This document shows, piece after piece, positions 9,412 to 18,084 of a stretch of DNA of 64,000 nucleotides (its first letter is position 1; the number at the start of each line of letters is the position of its first letter). This stretch comes from Nocardiopsis ansamitocini. GTDB lineage: Bacteria; Actinomycetota; Actinomycetes; Streptosporangiales; Streptosporangiaceae. A program made the position numbers and the translations under genes. The DNA lies in assembly GCF_030268225.1 (NCBI RefSeq), contig NZ_BSQG01000013.1, forward strand, positions 1 to 64,000. The letters are read 5' to 3'. The notes under the pieces were generated by a model, which saw nothing but the letters and a program-made list of their open reading frames with translations, was not told the DNA's origin and ran no database searches.

Positions 9412-10791
9412 CTACGCGGCGACCCGGGGCAGTGCCCGGCCTCCCCGGAAGACGTGGGTGGCGGGTTCGCCGGCCCCGCCGCCGAGGAAGGTGAAGACCT
9501 CGTGCACCCCGGTCGGCGCCTCGGTGCCGATGAGGCGGTCGTCGTCGAGCCGGACGAGCGCGGTGCGCTGCGCCTCGGGGGAGAGCAACCGGGCCTCTTC
9601 CGTCAGCGCGGTCTCGGTCGCGTGCACGGTGCCGTCGTCGGCGACGCCGATCTCCAGTTCGGTCACGGGGGTTGCGAACCGGCCGGAGAACCGGTCCCGG
9701 TCGGCCGGCTCCGGCCGGGCCGGCGGAGTCTCCGGGGCGGGAACCGTGATGCCGGCGAGCTCGTCGAACACCCGCTCCATCACCCTGCGGTGCACCCCCA
9801 GGGAAGCCGTGCTGTTGACCTGCGACACCACGGCGATCCCTGCGTCGGGGGCCATGCGGAAGCTACAGGTCTGGCCGTAGGTGCCGCCGTCGTGGCCCAC
9901 GACCCGGTGTCCGTCCCAGTCGAAGAGCATCCAGCCCAGTCCCCAGTGCGTGCTGCCCAGGAGGCCGCCGGGGATGGTCGCCTGCGGGCGCCACATCGCT
10001 TCGAGGGTCTGCGTCTTCACCAGGGTCTCGTCACCGATGTGGGCGTCGGCGAACGCCAGGAGGGAGCGCGCGTCCATCGCCAGCATCGCGCCCGCCGGCC
10101 CCAACGACGCCGGCAGGTTCCAGAAGGGCGCCGGTTCAAGCGCCCCGTCGGCCCCCGTGGGGACGTGGCCGACCGCGGTGCTGTGCAGAAGGGCCTCCTC
10201 CGGGACGGTCGCCCAGCGCTCCAGGCCCAGGGGGGCGCCGATCAGTTCGCGCACCAGCACGTGGTAGGGCTTGCCGTGCAGCACCTCGGCGATGCGTCCG
10301 AGGACGGTGTAGCCCGAGTTGCAGTAGGACAGGACGCTGCCGGGCGCGATGTCCTGCACGAGGGTGGGCACTACCTCGTCGACGTAGCGGGCGACGGCGT
10401 CGTCGCCCCGCGAGGTCGCGATGAACGCGTCACCGTGGATGCCCGACGTGTGCGACAGCAGGTGCCGGGGCGTGGTCGACGCGCCGGCCTGCGCGTCTAC
10501 GACCCGGAACCCCGGGAGGTAGGTGCGCACGGGCGCGTCGAGGTCCACGCGGCCCGCCTCCACCAACTGCATCACCAACGCGGTCGTCCAGAGCTTGGTG
10601 ACCGAGCCGATCTGGAACAGCGACCCCGTGCTGACGGGGGCGCCGGTGCGCAGGTTGAGGACACCGGTCGCCCCCGCGGCGACCGCACCGCCGGCCAGGA
10701 CGGCGACGGAGCAGCCCGGGACCCCGTATTCGGCGCGCAGGGCAGGGAGTTCATCGTCCAACCAGGATTGGACGGCGGCCAGGTCGTTCAT
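9412..10791 (-). CDS. Serine hydrolase, beta-lactamase class C / S12 family
   Basis: A 459-residue penicillin-binding-fold hydrolase. The SxxK motif is SVTK (Ser63, Lys66), the YxN motif is in SYCNSGYTVLG, and the third motif is HDGGTYGQ. The last ~120 residues are an added domain that starts with a proline-rich linker (PAPETPPARPEP), as in D-aminopeptidases and some esterases. No signal peptide is visible. It sits 63 bases after a TetR gene and is divergent from an N-acyl-D-amino-acid deacylase, so a D-amino-acid amidase or peptidase role is attractive. A generic esterase is equally possible. Confidence 0.87.
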   Translation of the reverse strand: MNDLAAVQSWLDDELPALRAEYGVPGCSVAVLAGGAVAAGATGVLNLRTGAPVSTGSLFQIGSVTKLWTTALVMQLVEAGRVDLDAPVRTYLPGFRVVDAQAGASTTPRHLLSHTSGIHGDAFIATSRGDDAVARYVDEVVPTLVQDIAPGSVLSYCNSGYTVLGRIAEVLHGKPYHVLVRELIGAPLGLERWATVPEEALLHSTAVGHVPTGADGALEPAPFWNLPASLGPAGAMLAMDARSLLAFADAHIGDETLVKTQTLEAMWRPQATIPGGLLGSTHWGLGWMLFDWDGHRVVGHDGGTYGQTCSFRMAPDAGIAVVSQVNSTASLGVHRRVMERVFDELAGITVPAPETPPARPEPADRDRFSGRFATPVTELEIGVADDGTVHATETALTEEARLLSPEAQRTALVRLDDDRLIGTEAPTGVHEVFTFLGGGAGEPATHVFRGGRALPRVAA

Positions 10792-10854
10792 GGGGCACTC
10801 CTCGATGTGCGGGATCGGATGTCACCGGCACGGCCCGCAGGCCACCGGCTCCCA

Positions 10855-11508
10855 TCAGGGCGGGGCAGCCGTGTCGGCGCCCCCGGGGACGATGTGCGGC
10901 AGCAGGGCGAGAGCGGCGTCGAACTCCTCGCCGAGCGTCCGGCCCCCTGGGGCCGCCTCGTCCCAGTACTGCTGTGCGGTCTGCACGACGGCGTTGAAGA
11001 CGGCGATGGACAGCTCGGCCTCGCGGATGCGGTCCGTGCCGAAGTCGGGGCGTGCCACCACCGCCGATACCAGTTCGGTCTGCAGCGTCTGGTTGTGCAG
11101 CAGGGCGCGGGCGCGCACGGACTCCACCTCGCGGACCTGCCGGAAGACCATGCGCACCCTGGTGTCGGAGAACCGGGTGAAGAGTTCGTCGAGACCGTGC
11201 CGGATGGCCTCGGCGAACACCGTGAACAGTGGGCGCGAGCCGTCGTCGTCGGCCAGGTAGCGCGCGCAAGAGCTGTTCGTGTCCGTGACCGGGGCCAGGA
11301 CGAGGTCCTCCTTGGTGGGGAAGTACCGGTGCACGGTCCGGGCGGACATCCCGAGCCGTTCCGCGATCCGTTCGACGGTGACGGAGGCGAAGCCCTCGCC
11401 GTCGATCATCTCCAGCGCGGTGTGCACCATCCGCGCCCTGCGGTCCGCCTTCTGGCGCGCGCGCAGGCCGTCCGCCGGCGTCGCCTCGGCGCGAGGGGCT
11501 GTCCTCAT
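10855..11508 (-). CDS. TetR-family transcriptional regulator
   Basis: A 217-residue repressor. The N-terminal HTH spans about residues 14-60 with ALEMIDGEGFASVTVERIAE and RLGMSARTVHRYFPTKEDLV. The C-terminal part has no recognisable ligand domain. The ATG at 11508 is preferred over the upstream in-frame one at 11559 because GGAGGA lies six bases before it. It is divergent from the amidohydrolase gene. A strong palindrome lies between them, so it probably represses both itself (with the hydrolase behind it) and the deacylase. Confidence 0.88.
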   Translation of the reverse strand: MRTAPRAEATPADGLRARQKADRRARMVHTALEMIDGEGFASVTVERIAERLGMSARTVHRYFPTKEDLVLAPVTDTNSSCARYLADDDGSRPLFTVFAEAIRHGLDELFTRFSDTRVRMVFRQVREVESVRARALLHNQTLQTELVSAVVARPDFGTDRIREAELSIAVFNAVVQTAQQYWDEAAPGGRTLGEEFDAALALLPHIVPGGADTAAPP

Positions 11509-11569
11509 CGGTGCTCCTCCGGTGTCGACGGTGCCGGGGAGCCCGCGGCTTCCCCGCACCGGATCGTAG

Positions 11570-11609
11570 TTTCTGTCAGAGTCTGACTAATGTCAAAATC
11601 TGACAGAAA
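11570..11609. promoter_or_regulatory. Nested palindromes, probable TetR operator
   Basis: TTTCTGTCAGA at 11570-11580 is repeated inverted as TCTGACAGAAA at 11599-11609. Inside this, GTCAGAGTCTGAC (11575-11587) is itself a perfect odd palindrome. The site lies between the divergent TetR and deacylase genes, where a TetR operator is expected. The binding protein is inferred from position. Confidence 0.65.
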
Positions 11610-11722
11610 ATGCTAGCGTCGCCTCCACTGACCGTTCGGCCGGGACGTCCCGCTTCCCGCGGCCGATGGGGCGGGCCGGCCCGGGGCAGCCGCCGCGGCC
11701 GACACAAGGGAGGGGACACCCG

Positions 11723-13201
11723 ATGGCGCAGGAGTATTCGCTGGTCCTGGCCGGCGGTAGGGTCATCGACCCGCAGAACGGACTGGACGCCGTGGGCGAC
11801 GTCGGGATCGCCGGTGACACCGTGGCCGCCGTCTCCGCGACGCCTCTGCGCGGGGCCCGCACCATCGATGCGACCGGGCTCGTCGTGTGCCCGGGCTTCG
11901 TGGACCTGCACAGCCACGGCCAGGCGATTCCCGAGCAGCGGCTGCAAGCCCTGGACGGGGTCACCACCGCGCTCGAACTGGAGGCCGGTACCACCCCGGT
12001 CGCGGCGGCCTATGCGCGGTCCGCGGCCGAAGGGCGCCCCCTCAACTACGGCTTCTCCACCTCCTGGGCGCTGGCCCGCATGGTCGAGTTGGCCGGCGCC
12101 GACGCCGGGGGAGCGGTGCGCACCGTGCTGCGCCACCTGGGCAACCCGGCCTGGCAGGCGCCCGCCTCGCCCGTCCAGCAGTCCGCCGTCCTGGAGCGCC
12201 TCTACGCCGACCTCGATGCCGGCGCCCTGGGAATCGGCATCCTCGCCGGCTACGCGCCGCTGGTCGACCCGGCCGAGTATCTCGCGGTGGCCGCGCTCGC
12301 CGCGCAGGCCGGTACCCCGACCTTCACCCACGCCCGCGCACTCGTCGAGACCAACCCCGACATCCCGATCGACGGAGCCGAGGAGATCGTCCGGGCAGCA
12401 GGCCAGACCGGCGCCCACATGCACTACTGCCACATCAACAGCACCTCCACCCGTCACATCGACCGGGTCCACGCCCTCATCCAGCGGTGCCTGGACGAAG
12501 GCTCTCCCATCAGCACCGAGGCCTATCCCTACGGGGCCGGCGCCACGGCCGTCGGTGCCGCCTTCCTCGCCCCCGACAAGCTGCACGCGCAAGGGCTGCG
12601 TCCCGATTCCATCGTCGTGGCAGCCACCGCCGAACGAATCGCCGACGCGCGCCGTCTCGCCGAACTGCGCGCGACCACCCCCGACGCCATCGCCCTCGTG
12701 CACTTCCTCGACGACACCGACCCCGGCGACCAGAAGCTCCTGAACAGGGCGCTGCTCTTCCCCGACACCGTCATCGCCAGCGACGCCATGCCTTTGACAT
12801 GGCGCAATGGGGAGCCCGACCCGATGCTGTGGCCCCTGCCCCACGGTGCCGAGGCCCACCCCCGAGGCGCCGGGACCTTCACCCGCTCGCTGCGCACCCT
12901 GGCACTGAACGGCGGCCACCTCAGCCTTTCCGAGGCGATCGCCCGCTGCACCGTCACCCCCGCCCGGGTCCTCCGCCCCGCGGTGCCCGCAATGGAGCGC
13001 AAGGGGCATATCGGTGCCGGAAGCGACGCCGACATCGTCGTGTTCGACCCCTCCCGGCTCCAGGACCGGGCCACCTACGCGGACGGCACACGCCCGGCGC
13101 AGGGCGTCGTGCACCTGCTCGTCAACGGCGAACCGGTCGTCCACGACGGCGCGATCGTGCCCGACGCCCTCCCCGGCCGACCGGTCCGGCGCGGGGCGTG
13201 A
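11723..13201 (+). CDS. N-acyl-D-amino-acid deacylase-like amidohydrolase
   Basis: A 492-residue metal-dependent amidohydrolase that would cut N-acyl groups from D-amino acids or a related amide. It shows LVLAGGRVIDPQNGLDAVGD, the barrel-entry CPGFVDLHSHGQ with the HxH metal pair, FTHARALVETN, HMHYCHINS with two further histidines, and SDAMPL with the catalytic aspartate. IGAGSDADIVVFDP closes the second small domain. The usual D-aminoacylase is close to this length. The ATG at 11723 follows AGGGAGGGG. Downstream lies a broken D-amino-acid dehydrogenase, which supports a D-amino-acid route. Confidence 0.85.
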   Translation: MAQEYSLVLAGGRVIDPQNGLDAVGDVGIAGDTVAAVSATPLRGARTIDATGLVVCPGFVDLHSHGQAIPEQRLQALDGVTTALELEAGTTPVAAAYARSAAEGRPLNYGFSTSWALARMVELAGADAGGAVRTVLRHLGNPAWQAPASPVQQSAVLERLYADLDAGALGIGILAGYAPLVDPAEYLAVAALAAQAGTPTFTHARALVETNPDIPIDGAEEIVRAAGQTGAHMHYCHINSTSTRHIDRVHALIQRCLDEGSPISTEAYPYGAGATAVGAAFLAPDKLHAQGLRPDSIVVAATAERIADARRLAELRATTPDAIALVHFLDDTDPGDQKLLNRALLFPDTVIASDAMPLTWRNGEPDPMLWPLPHGAEAHPRGAGTFTRSLRTLALNGGHLSLSEAIARCTVTPARVLRPAVPAMERKGHIGAGSDADIVVFDPSRLQDRATYADGTRPAQGVVHLLVNGEPVVHDGAIVPDALPGRPVRRGA

Positions 13202-13319
13202 CCCAGGACGCGCGCAGAAGCCGCAACGACGAGAGGGCAGCCGTACCTGGCGCTCCCGGGGGCCTCCCGACCCTACGGGCGCTCAGGAACGAACACCCGA
13301 GAAAAAAGTAACGAGCACC

Positions 13320-13862
13320 ATGACCGGCAACCGCTGCGGGAACCGTCCCCGGCGCGCGGTCGTCATCGGCGCCGGGATGGTGGGCTGTCCTGTGCCTGGT
13401 CCCTCCAGGGCCACGGATGCGACGTCGCAGCCGTGGACCGCGACCGTCCCGGACCCGGGGCCTCGCACGGCAACGCCGGGTTCCGCGACCCGTCGCTGCG
13501 CGTGCCGTTTCCCCCTTGCCCCGACGCCGACCGTGTACGTTTCCTCCTCCACCTGCTCCGGCACCGCACCCCCGGAAAACGGCGTCGCGCCATGGCGGTC
13601 CACCGGCGGTTGAACGACCAGGTGTTCGCCGCCTTCGACCCCCAGTGCGCAGGCGGGGCCGCTGCCCGGACCCACCGGACGGACGTACTCGCCGGATTCG
13701 CAGAGGAGCACCAGGCCCGCGGCCTGCCGCACGAACTGGCCGGTGTCGCCGCCAGCGGCCAGCAGATCCACCCGGAGAAGCTTTCCGGGGACCGGGCGCG
13801 GGCGGACGAACCCGGCCTCTTGGCCGGCGTCGGCTCCGCACCGCACATCAAGGGGCGCCGCT
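13320..13862 (+). pseudogene. Frameshifted and truncated D-amino-acid dehydrogenase (DadA-like)
   Basis: The frame opens at 13320 with RRAVVIGAGMVG, the FAD-binding glycine motif. It then runs off-frame near 13382, where GTGGGCTG lacks one C. Restoring one base gives LSCAWSLQGHGCDVAAVDRD and PGPGASHGNAGF, exactly what DadA-type FAD enzymes have next. The second frame stays open with HRTDVLAGFAEEHQARGL, then likeness ends around 13862, before the substrate and C-terminal FAD parts. It is therefore about 180 of an expected ~420 residues. It follows the deacylase by 119 bases; together they would have turned N-acyl-D-amino acids into keto acids. Confidence 0.8.
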
Positions 13863-13872
13863 TCCTCTCTGC

Positions 13873-14523
13873 TCAGTGCTCGGTGACCGGGGCCCCCACA
13901 GCTCCGTCACTCGCGGCCCGGTCCACGACCGCCCCCGTCCAGGACAGGACGGTCCACCCCAGCTCGGGCGAGCCCTCCAGCTCGACCACCCCGCTGTTCT
14001 CCAGGTTGTGGTCCGAGGCGAATCCCGGGTCCACGTTCCCGGCCCGCGCGGCGACCCACATCCGGATGACGGCGCCGTGGCTGACCAGTGCCGCGGTGGC
14101 CGCACCGGTGGCAGCGGCCTCCGCCACCACCGCGTCGAAACGCCCCAGGGCCTCCACGCCGTTCTCCCCGCCGGGAATCCGTACCTGTGTCTCACCGGCC
14201 GACCACGCGAACGCGGTGCGCAGGTACGTCCCGATGGACTCGTGGTCGCCGCGCATCTCCAACTCCCCCGCCACCAGCTCCCGCAGCCCCGCGCGGACCC
14301 GGATCTCCAGGCCGCGCTCCGCCGCCAACGGTGCCGCGGTCTGCTGCGTGCGCACCAGCGTCGAGGCGTAGAGCACGGCGATGTCGTGTGCGACGAGAGT
14401 GGTCGTCAGGGCGGCCGCCTGCTGGGTGCCCAGTTCGGTCAGTGACGCTCCCGGTTCCTCGGTGTCCAGGACGCGGCTCACGTTGGACGGGGTCTGGCCG
14501 TGACGGATCAGCAGCAGGCGCAT
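13873..14523 (-). CDS. Histidine phosphatase family protein
   Basis: A 216-residue phosphoglycerate-mutase-fold phosphatase. The catalytic RHG motif is in RLLLIRHGQTPSNVS right at the N-terminus. The second arginine region is LYASTLVRTQQTAAPLA, and the late histidine is in ALVSHGAVIRMW. The start at 14523 has GGAAGAG upstream. It abuts the end of the DadA pseudogene, whose 3' part may have been lost when these sequences were joined. The physiological substrate is unknown. Confidence 0.88.
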   Translation of the reverse strand: MRLLLIRHGQTPSNVSRVLDTEEPGASLTELGTQQAAALTTTLVAHDIAVLYASTLVRTQQTAAPLAAERGLEIRVRAGLRELVAGELEMRGDHESIGTYLRTAFAWSAGETQVRIPGGENGVEALGRFDAVVAEAAATGAATAALVSHGAVIRMWVAARAGNVDPGFASDHNLENSGVVELEGSPELGWTVLSWTGAVVDRAASDGAVGAPVTEH

Positions 14524-14801
14524 GGTTCTCTTCCGTGCGGGCGACGCCGACTGTTTCGGCGTGCGTGTGCTCCTCACCCTCTCAACGCACCCGGTTCCCC
14601 GTGATGCGGGGGTGGGACTTGCCGTGGTGCAGGTCGTGCACCGCCCCGAGCACTCGACCACCACCCCGTAGTCGCGTCGGGCCGCTTCGGCGGTGGCCAC
14701 GCCACGGCCGGAACCGCAGCCGCTCGGCGCCTGCCTCGCCCGGCTCGCACGGGGAAGCCCGTGGTGACGGCGGCGCTGTTTCGACGGGCGCGCCGTCCGG
14801 G

Positions 14802-15647
14802 TCAGGTTGTTTCCGGTCCGGTGGCGGCCTGTACGTCGGATGCACTGCGCGGCTGCCCCTGCCTCCGGTCCGCCTCGCTGTCGTCGCCCCCGCTGCGGGG
14901 GGAAGGCAGGGCCGGGGCGGCGCCGACGAGCAGTCCGGCCTCGGTGAGGCGCTGGTGCAGGAGGCCGGCGCCTTCGAGCATGGCCGCGGTCTGCCGGTTG
15001 AGCGCCGCGTGGCGTTCGGCGATGGCCGCGCGCAGGGACGCGGTGCCGCCGGTGCGCCGCAGTCCGTCGAGAACGGGACGGATCTGGGCGAAGAAGTAGC
15101 GCCCCTGGCGCAGCAGATGGATGATGCGGGCGTCGCGGACGTCGTCGGGCAGGTATCTGCGGTACGTGGTCCCCGGCTCCCGGGTGGGGGCGAGCAGCCC
15201 CGCCGACTCCCAGACCCGCAGGGTGGAGGTCCGCACGCCCAGGGCGGCGGCGAGTTCCCCCACGAGCATGCCCGACCGCGGAGCCGGGACGGCGCGGGGG
15301 TCCTCGCCGGCGACCGCCTCCAAGGTCTCACCCGCGGCCTCCAGTGCCCGGCGCTGTTCGTGCAGGGCCGCGTGCCCGGCGTCCACCAGGGAGAGCGCGG
15401 CGTGGGCGTCCCCGCGGTGCACCGCACGCATGATCGCCTGGGCCGTGCTGATCCCGTGACCGGCGGAGAGCGCGCGGTAGGTCAGCAGGGCGTCCAGGTG
15501 CTGGGGGCCGTAGCGACGGTAGCCCGACGGGGTCCTCGGGGCGTCGGGCAGCACTCCCGCGGTCTCCAGGTTGCGCACCTGCTGGGTGGAGACGCCGGCC
15601 CTGCGCGCCAGATCGACCGGCCGCAGACTCGACTCCGCATGCCCCAT
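14802..15647 (-). CDS. MerR-family regulator with two tandem HTH domains
   Basis: A roughly 281-residue regulator. The first MerR HTH is at about residues 5-75 (LARRAGVSTQQVRNLETAGV and TPSGYRRYGPQHLDALLTYR). A second complete MerR-type HTH follows at about 130-200 (LVGELAAALGVRTSTLRVWE and YRRYLPDDVRDARIIHLLRQ). The C-terminus is a coiled helix and a polar tail. Having two DNA-binding heads in one chain is unusual for this family, which normally dimerises through one. The start is uncertain; the TTG that extends the frame to 15698 overlaps a likely operator, so I prefer the ATG at 15647. Confidence 0.8.
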   Translation of the reverse strand: MGHAESSLRPVDLARRAGVSTQQVRNLETAGVLPDAPRTPSGYRRYGPQHLDALLTYRALSAGHGISTAQAIMRAVHRGDAHAALSLVDAGHAALHEQRRALEAAGETLEAVAGEDPRAVPAPRSGMLVGELAAALGVRTSTLRVWESAGLLAPTREPGTTYRRYLPDDVRDARIIHLLRQGRYFFAQIRPVLDGLRRTGGTASLRAAIAERHAALNRQTAAMLEGAGLLHQRLTEAGLLVGAAPALPSPRSGGDDSEADRRQGQPRSASDVQAATGPETT

Positions 15648-15683
15648 CCCGCGCACCGCCCTGAAAACGTGTTCGCATCCTGA

Positions 15684-15766
15684 TTGAAGGTTGTTCAAAA
15701 CAGTAGCAGCTTACGGGTTGGCGGGCAGGAAAAAGCTTCAAGAGGTAGTTCAACAATAAACTTGAA
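15684..15766. promoter_or_regulatory. TTCAA/TTGAA boxes upstream of the MerR gene
   Basis: TTGAAGGTTGTTCAA at 15684-15698 is a perfect inverted repeat with a 5-base spacer. TTCAA recurs at 15737-15741 and 15749-15753, and TTGAA at 15762-15766 pairs with the 15749 box. Five copies of one half-site in 83 bases, in an AT-rich island before a double-HTH MerR gene, look like an autoregulatory operator. Confidence 0.55.
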
Positions 15767-16152
15767 TCCATGCGCGGGGCGGCGGAGCGGGCGCCTCCGT
15801 CCGTCACGACTCGCCCGCGCCTTGCGGGCGAGTCCATCCGGGCGGCCGGAACCCGCGGGTGCTTTTGCCCCGGAGATGTCGTGCGCCCGCACCGGTGGTC
15901 GACACCGTGGCAGCCGAAGCGCAGCGCCGGCTCGACGGGACCCTGCCGGCTTTCGCGCCGGTTCCCGCTGGGCCGCTTTTCGTCGATCGGCGCCGCGCCC
16001 TGCGTGCAGCGGATGTCACCTATGGCAGGCCGGCGTCCCGCACCCACCGTTGCTGGGGCCCGACGTTCGGTCGGGCGCCGCCTGACCGGACCCGGCGGCC
16101 GTGGATCGCGCCCACCGGATGCCACGGGCGACCGCCGCGCGTGCGAAGGGCA
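15767..16152. other. Intergenic region, no gene seen
   Basis: About 390 bases between the MerR upstream region and the end of the aldolase gene. GC-rich and without a supported gene; I see no clear terminator. Confidence 0.4.
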
Positions 16153-16821
16153 TCAGACCAGTTTCCTGAGCTGGGCCGCGGCCCCGTCCCACGCCTGGAT
16201 CAGTTCGCGGGCGACCTGGCGGATCTGCGCCAGTTCCCTGCCCGGTGCGTAGAGGGAGGTGCCGATCCCGAAGCCCGTCGCCCCGGCTCGGACCCATTCG
16301 CCGATCGAGTCGGTGTCGATCCCGCCCACGGGGATGAACTCGATCTCCCGGGGCATGACCGCCGTCCATGCCCGCAGCCCGCCGGTGCCCACCTGGCCCG
16401 AGGGGAAGAGCTTGACGGCCAGTGCACCGGCCTCGACCGCGGCGAAGGCCTCCGATGCCGTCGCCACCCCCGGGTAGCTGAGCATCCCCAGGCTCCTGGT
16501 CGTACGGATCACGTCCGTGTTGGTGTTGGGGGACACGATGATCTGGCTCCCCGCCTCGTGCGCTGCGTGGACGTCGGTGACGGTGAGCACCGTCCCCGCT
16601 CCCACGGTGGCGTCGGAGGGGAGGACCGAGCGCAGCACGCGGATGGACGCCAACGGTTCGGGGGAGTTCAGCGGGACCTCAAGGGTGCGGAACCCGGCGT
16701 CGTAGAGGGTCCTGCCCACCTCGGCGGCGTCCTCGGTGGGCAGGCCGCGCAGGATGGCGACGAGGCCGGTGGGCCGCCCCGCCCGCTCGTCCCGGCCGTG
16801 CGCGTGCGGTGCCGATTCCAT
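16153..16821 (-). CDS. dgoA: 2-dehydro-3-deoxy-6-phosphogalactonate aldolase
   Basis: A 222-residue class I aldolase of the KDPG/KDPGal family that splits 2-keto-3-deoxy-6-phosphogalactonate into pyruvate and glyceraldehyde 3-phosphate. Catalytic features are ILRG (Arg25), TLEVPLNSPE (Glu48), ATVGAGTVLT, and the Schiff-base lysine in LAVKLFPSG (Lys137). GGIDTDSIGEWVRAGATGFG forms the phosphate site. Its ATG overlaps the kinase stop by one base (TAATG), so the two are translationally coupled. The galactonate assignment rests on that kinase neighbour; alone it could be a KDPG aldolase. Confidence 0.9.
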   Translation of the reverse strand: MESAPHAHGRDERAGRPTGLVAILRGLPTEDAAEVGRTLYDAGFRTLEVPLNSPEPLASIRVLRSVLPSDATVGAGTVLTVTDVHAAHEAGSQIIVSPNTNTDVIRTTRSLGMLSYPGVATASEAFAAVEAGALAVKLFPSGQVGTGGLRAWTAVMPREIEFIPVGGIDTDSIGEWVRAGATGFGIGTSLYAPGRELAQIRQVARELIQAWDGAAAQLRKLV

Positions 16822-17870
16822 TACGCCTCCCATTTCTGCAGGACCGCGGTCGCGCGGTCCGGGGCTGTCGGGTCGGATCCGGCCGGGGCGAGCAGCCCGG
16901 CCCGGCGGGCCAGGTGGGCCAGTGCGCGCGGGGTGGAGTCCCCGGCGGGACGAGCACTTCGGATCCCCAGACGGGAGAGAGCGCGTGCGTAACGCTCGCA
17001 GAGCCCGTCCTCGCCCAGGAGCAGGACGTCGTCCGGTGGTCGTCCCGACCACGCGTGGGCCGCCCCGCGTACCTCGCTGCCGATCATCAGTCCCGAGATG
17101 TAGTCGCCCACCTGCTCCTGTTCCAGTCGGCCGGTGAGAACCAGCGAGCGGGCGGAGAACAGGGTGCTGAGCAGCCCGGTGTCGCCGGCCGCTCCCGTGG
17201 AGACGTCGAAGCCGCGGTCGAAGGAGTCCCAGCAGGGGGCCCCGGCGGGCTTGACCAACCGGCCCAGGATGCTGCGGTTCAGGAGCAGCGAGTAGATCTC
17301 ACCGGTCATGAAGGTGGTGAATTCCGTGACCACCGTCCCGCGCAGTCGTGCCCACTTGGCGTGGGTCCCCGGCAGGACCACGAGGCGTTCCGCGTCGGGC
17401 GCGGACCCTGCGGACGTGTCCCACTCCAGCGCGGCTCCCACCAGTTGGGTCTCCTCGCCGCGCAGTACGCCGGGCAGCGTTTTGGTGGAGATGAGGCCGG
17501 GCAGGATGTGGACCTCGCCCAGGCTTGAGACGACCGTGGTCAACGGGAGGGCGGCGTGCGCCAGGTCCACCGGGAGTTCGACGTAACCGGCCGGGGCCCA
17601 GCCCTGGTCGCTGCCCACCATGCCGCTGGCGATCACCGGGACGGGGCCGGCGGCTGCCCGTAGCCAGTCGCCGCACAGCGCCTCGAAAGCCTGGTCGAAG
17701 GCGTCCGCCCGGTCGATACCCGCCTCGGCGGCCCTTTCGGTGACGCCCATGACGCCGCCCGCGCCCGAGCGCCGGGCCAGGACCTCGCCCCCCGCGCCCA
17801 GGAGGTAGGCGCGACACGAAGTGGTGCCCCAGTCCAGTGCCACGAGGCTCGCTGCCGCAGAGTCGCCCAT
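16821..17870 (-). CDS. dgoK: 2-dehydro-3-deoxygalactonokinase
   Basis: A 349-residue sugar-acid kinase of the ASKHA fold that phosphorylates 2-keto-3-deoxygalactonate. It starts SLVALDWGTTSCRAYLLG (phosphate 1 loop), then ASGMVGSDQGWAPAGYVELP, LPGTHAKWARL, the TTFMTGEIYSLL signature of DgoK, and DVLLLGEDGLCERYARAL. Start chosen at ATG 17870, which places the Walker-like loop about ten residues in; the frame extends upstream to 17927 but without conserved residues. It feeds directly into the aldolase gene and is divergent from an IclR regulator. Confidence 0.92.
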   Translation of the reverse strand: MGDSAAASLVALDWGTTSCRAYLLGAGGEVLARRSGAGGVMGVTERAAEAGIDRADAFDQAFEALCGDWLRAAAGPVPVIASGMVGSDQGWAPAGYVELPVDLAHAALPLTTVVSSLGEVHILPGLISTKTLPGVLRGEETQLVGAALEWDTSAGSAPDAERLVVLPGTHAKWARLRGTVVTEFTTFMTGEIYSLLLNRSILGRLVKPAGAPCWDSFDRGFDVSTGAAGDTGLLSTLFSARSLVLTGRLEQEQVGDYISGLMIGSEVRGAAHAWSGRPPDDVLLLGEDGLCERYARALSRLGIRSARPAGDSTPRALAHLARRAGLLAPAGSDPTAPDRATAVLQKWEA

Positions 17871-18084
17871 CACGCCCGTTCCACCCGAATGCCGCAAGGA
17901 CCAGCGGTGATCCTTCTGATCAGGCACCAGTAAGCGCGAGCCGTCTCATTTTGTCGACCCGCGTTCCACATATAGGGATTCCTTCCGCCTTGGGCCGCGT
18001 GGTCCCCCCGGTAGGCGGCGCAATCCGGTCCGCCGGGCGGGGCGCGGTGGTGCCTCGCAGATCACGGTCCCTACCCTTGGCCCC

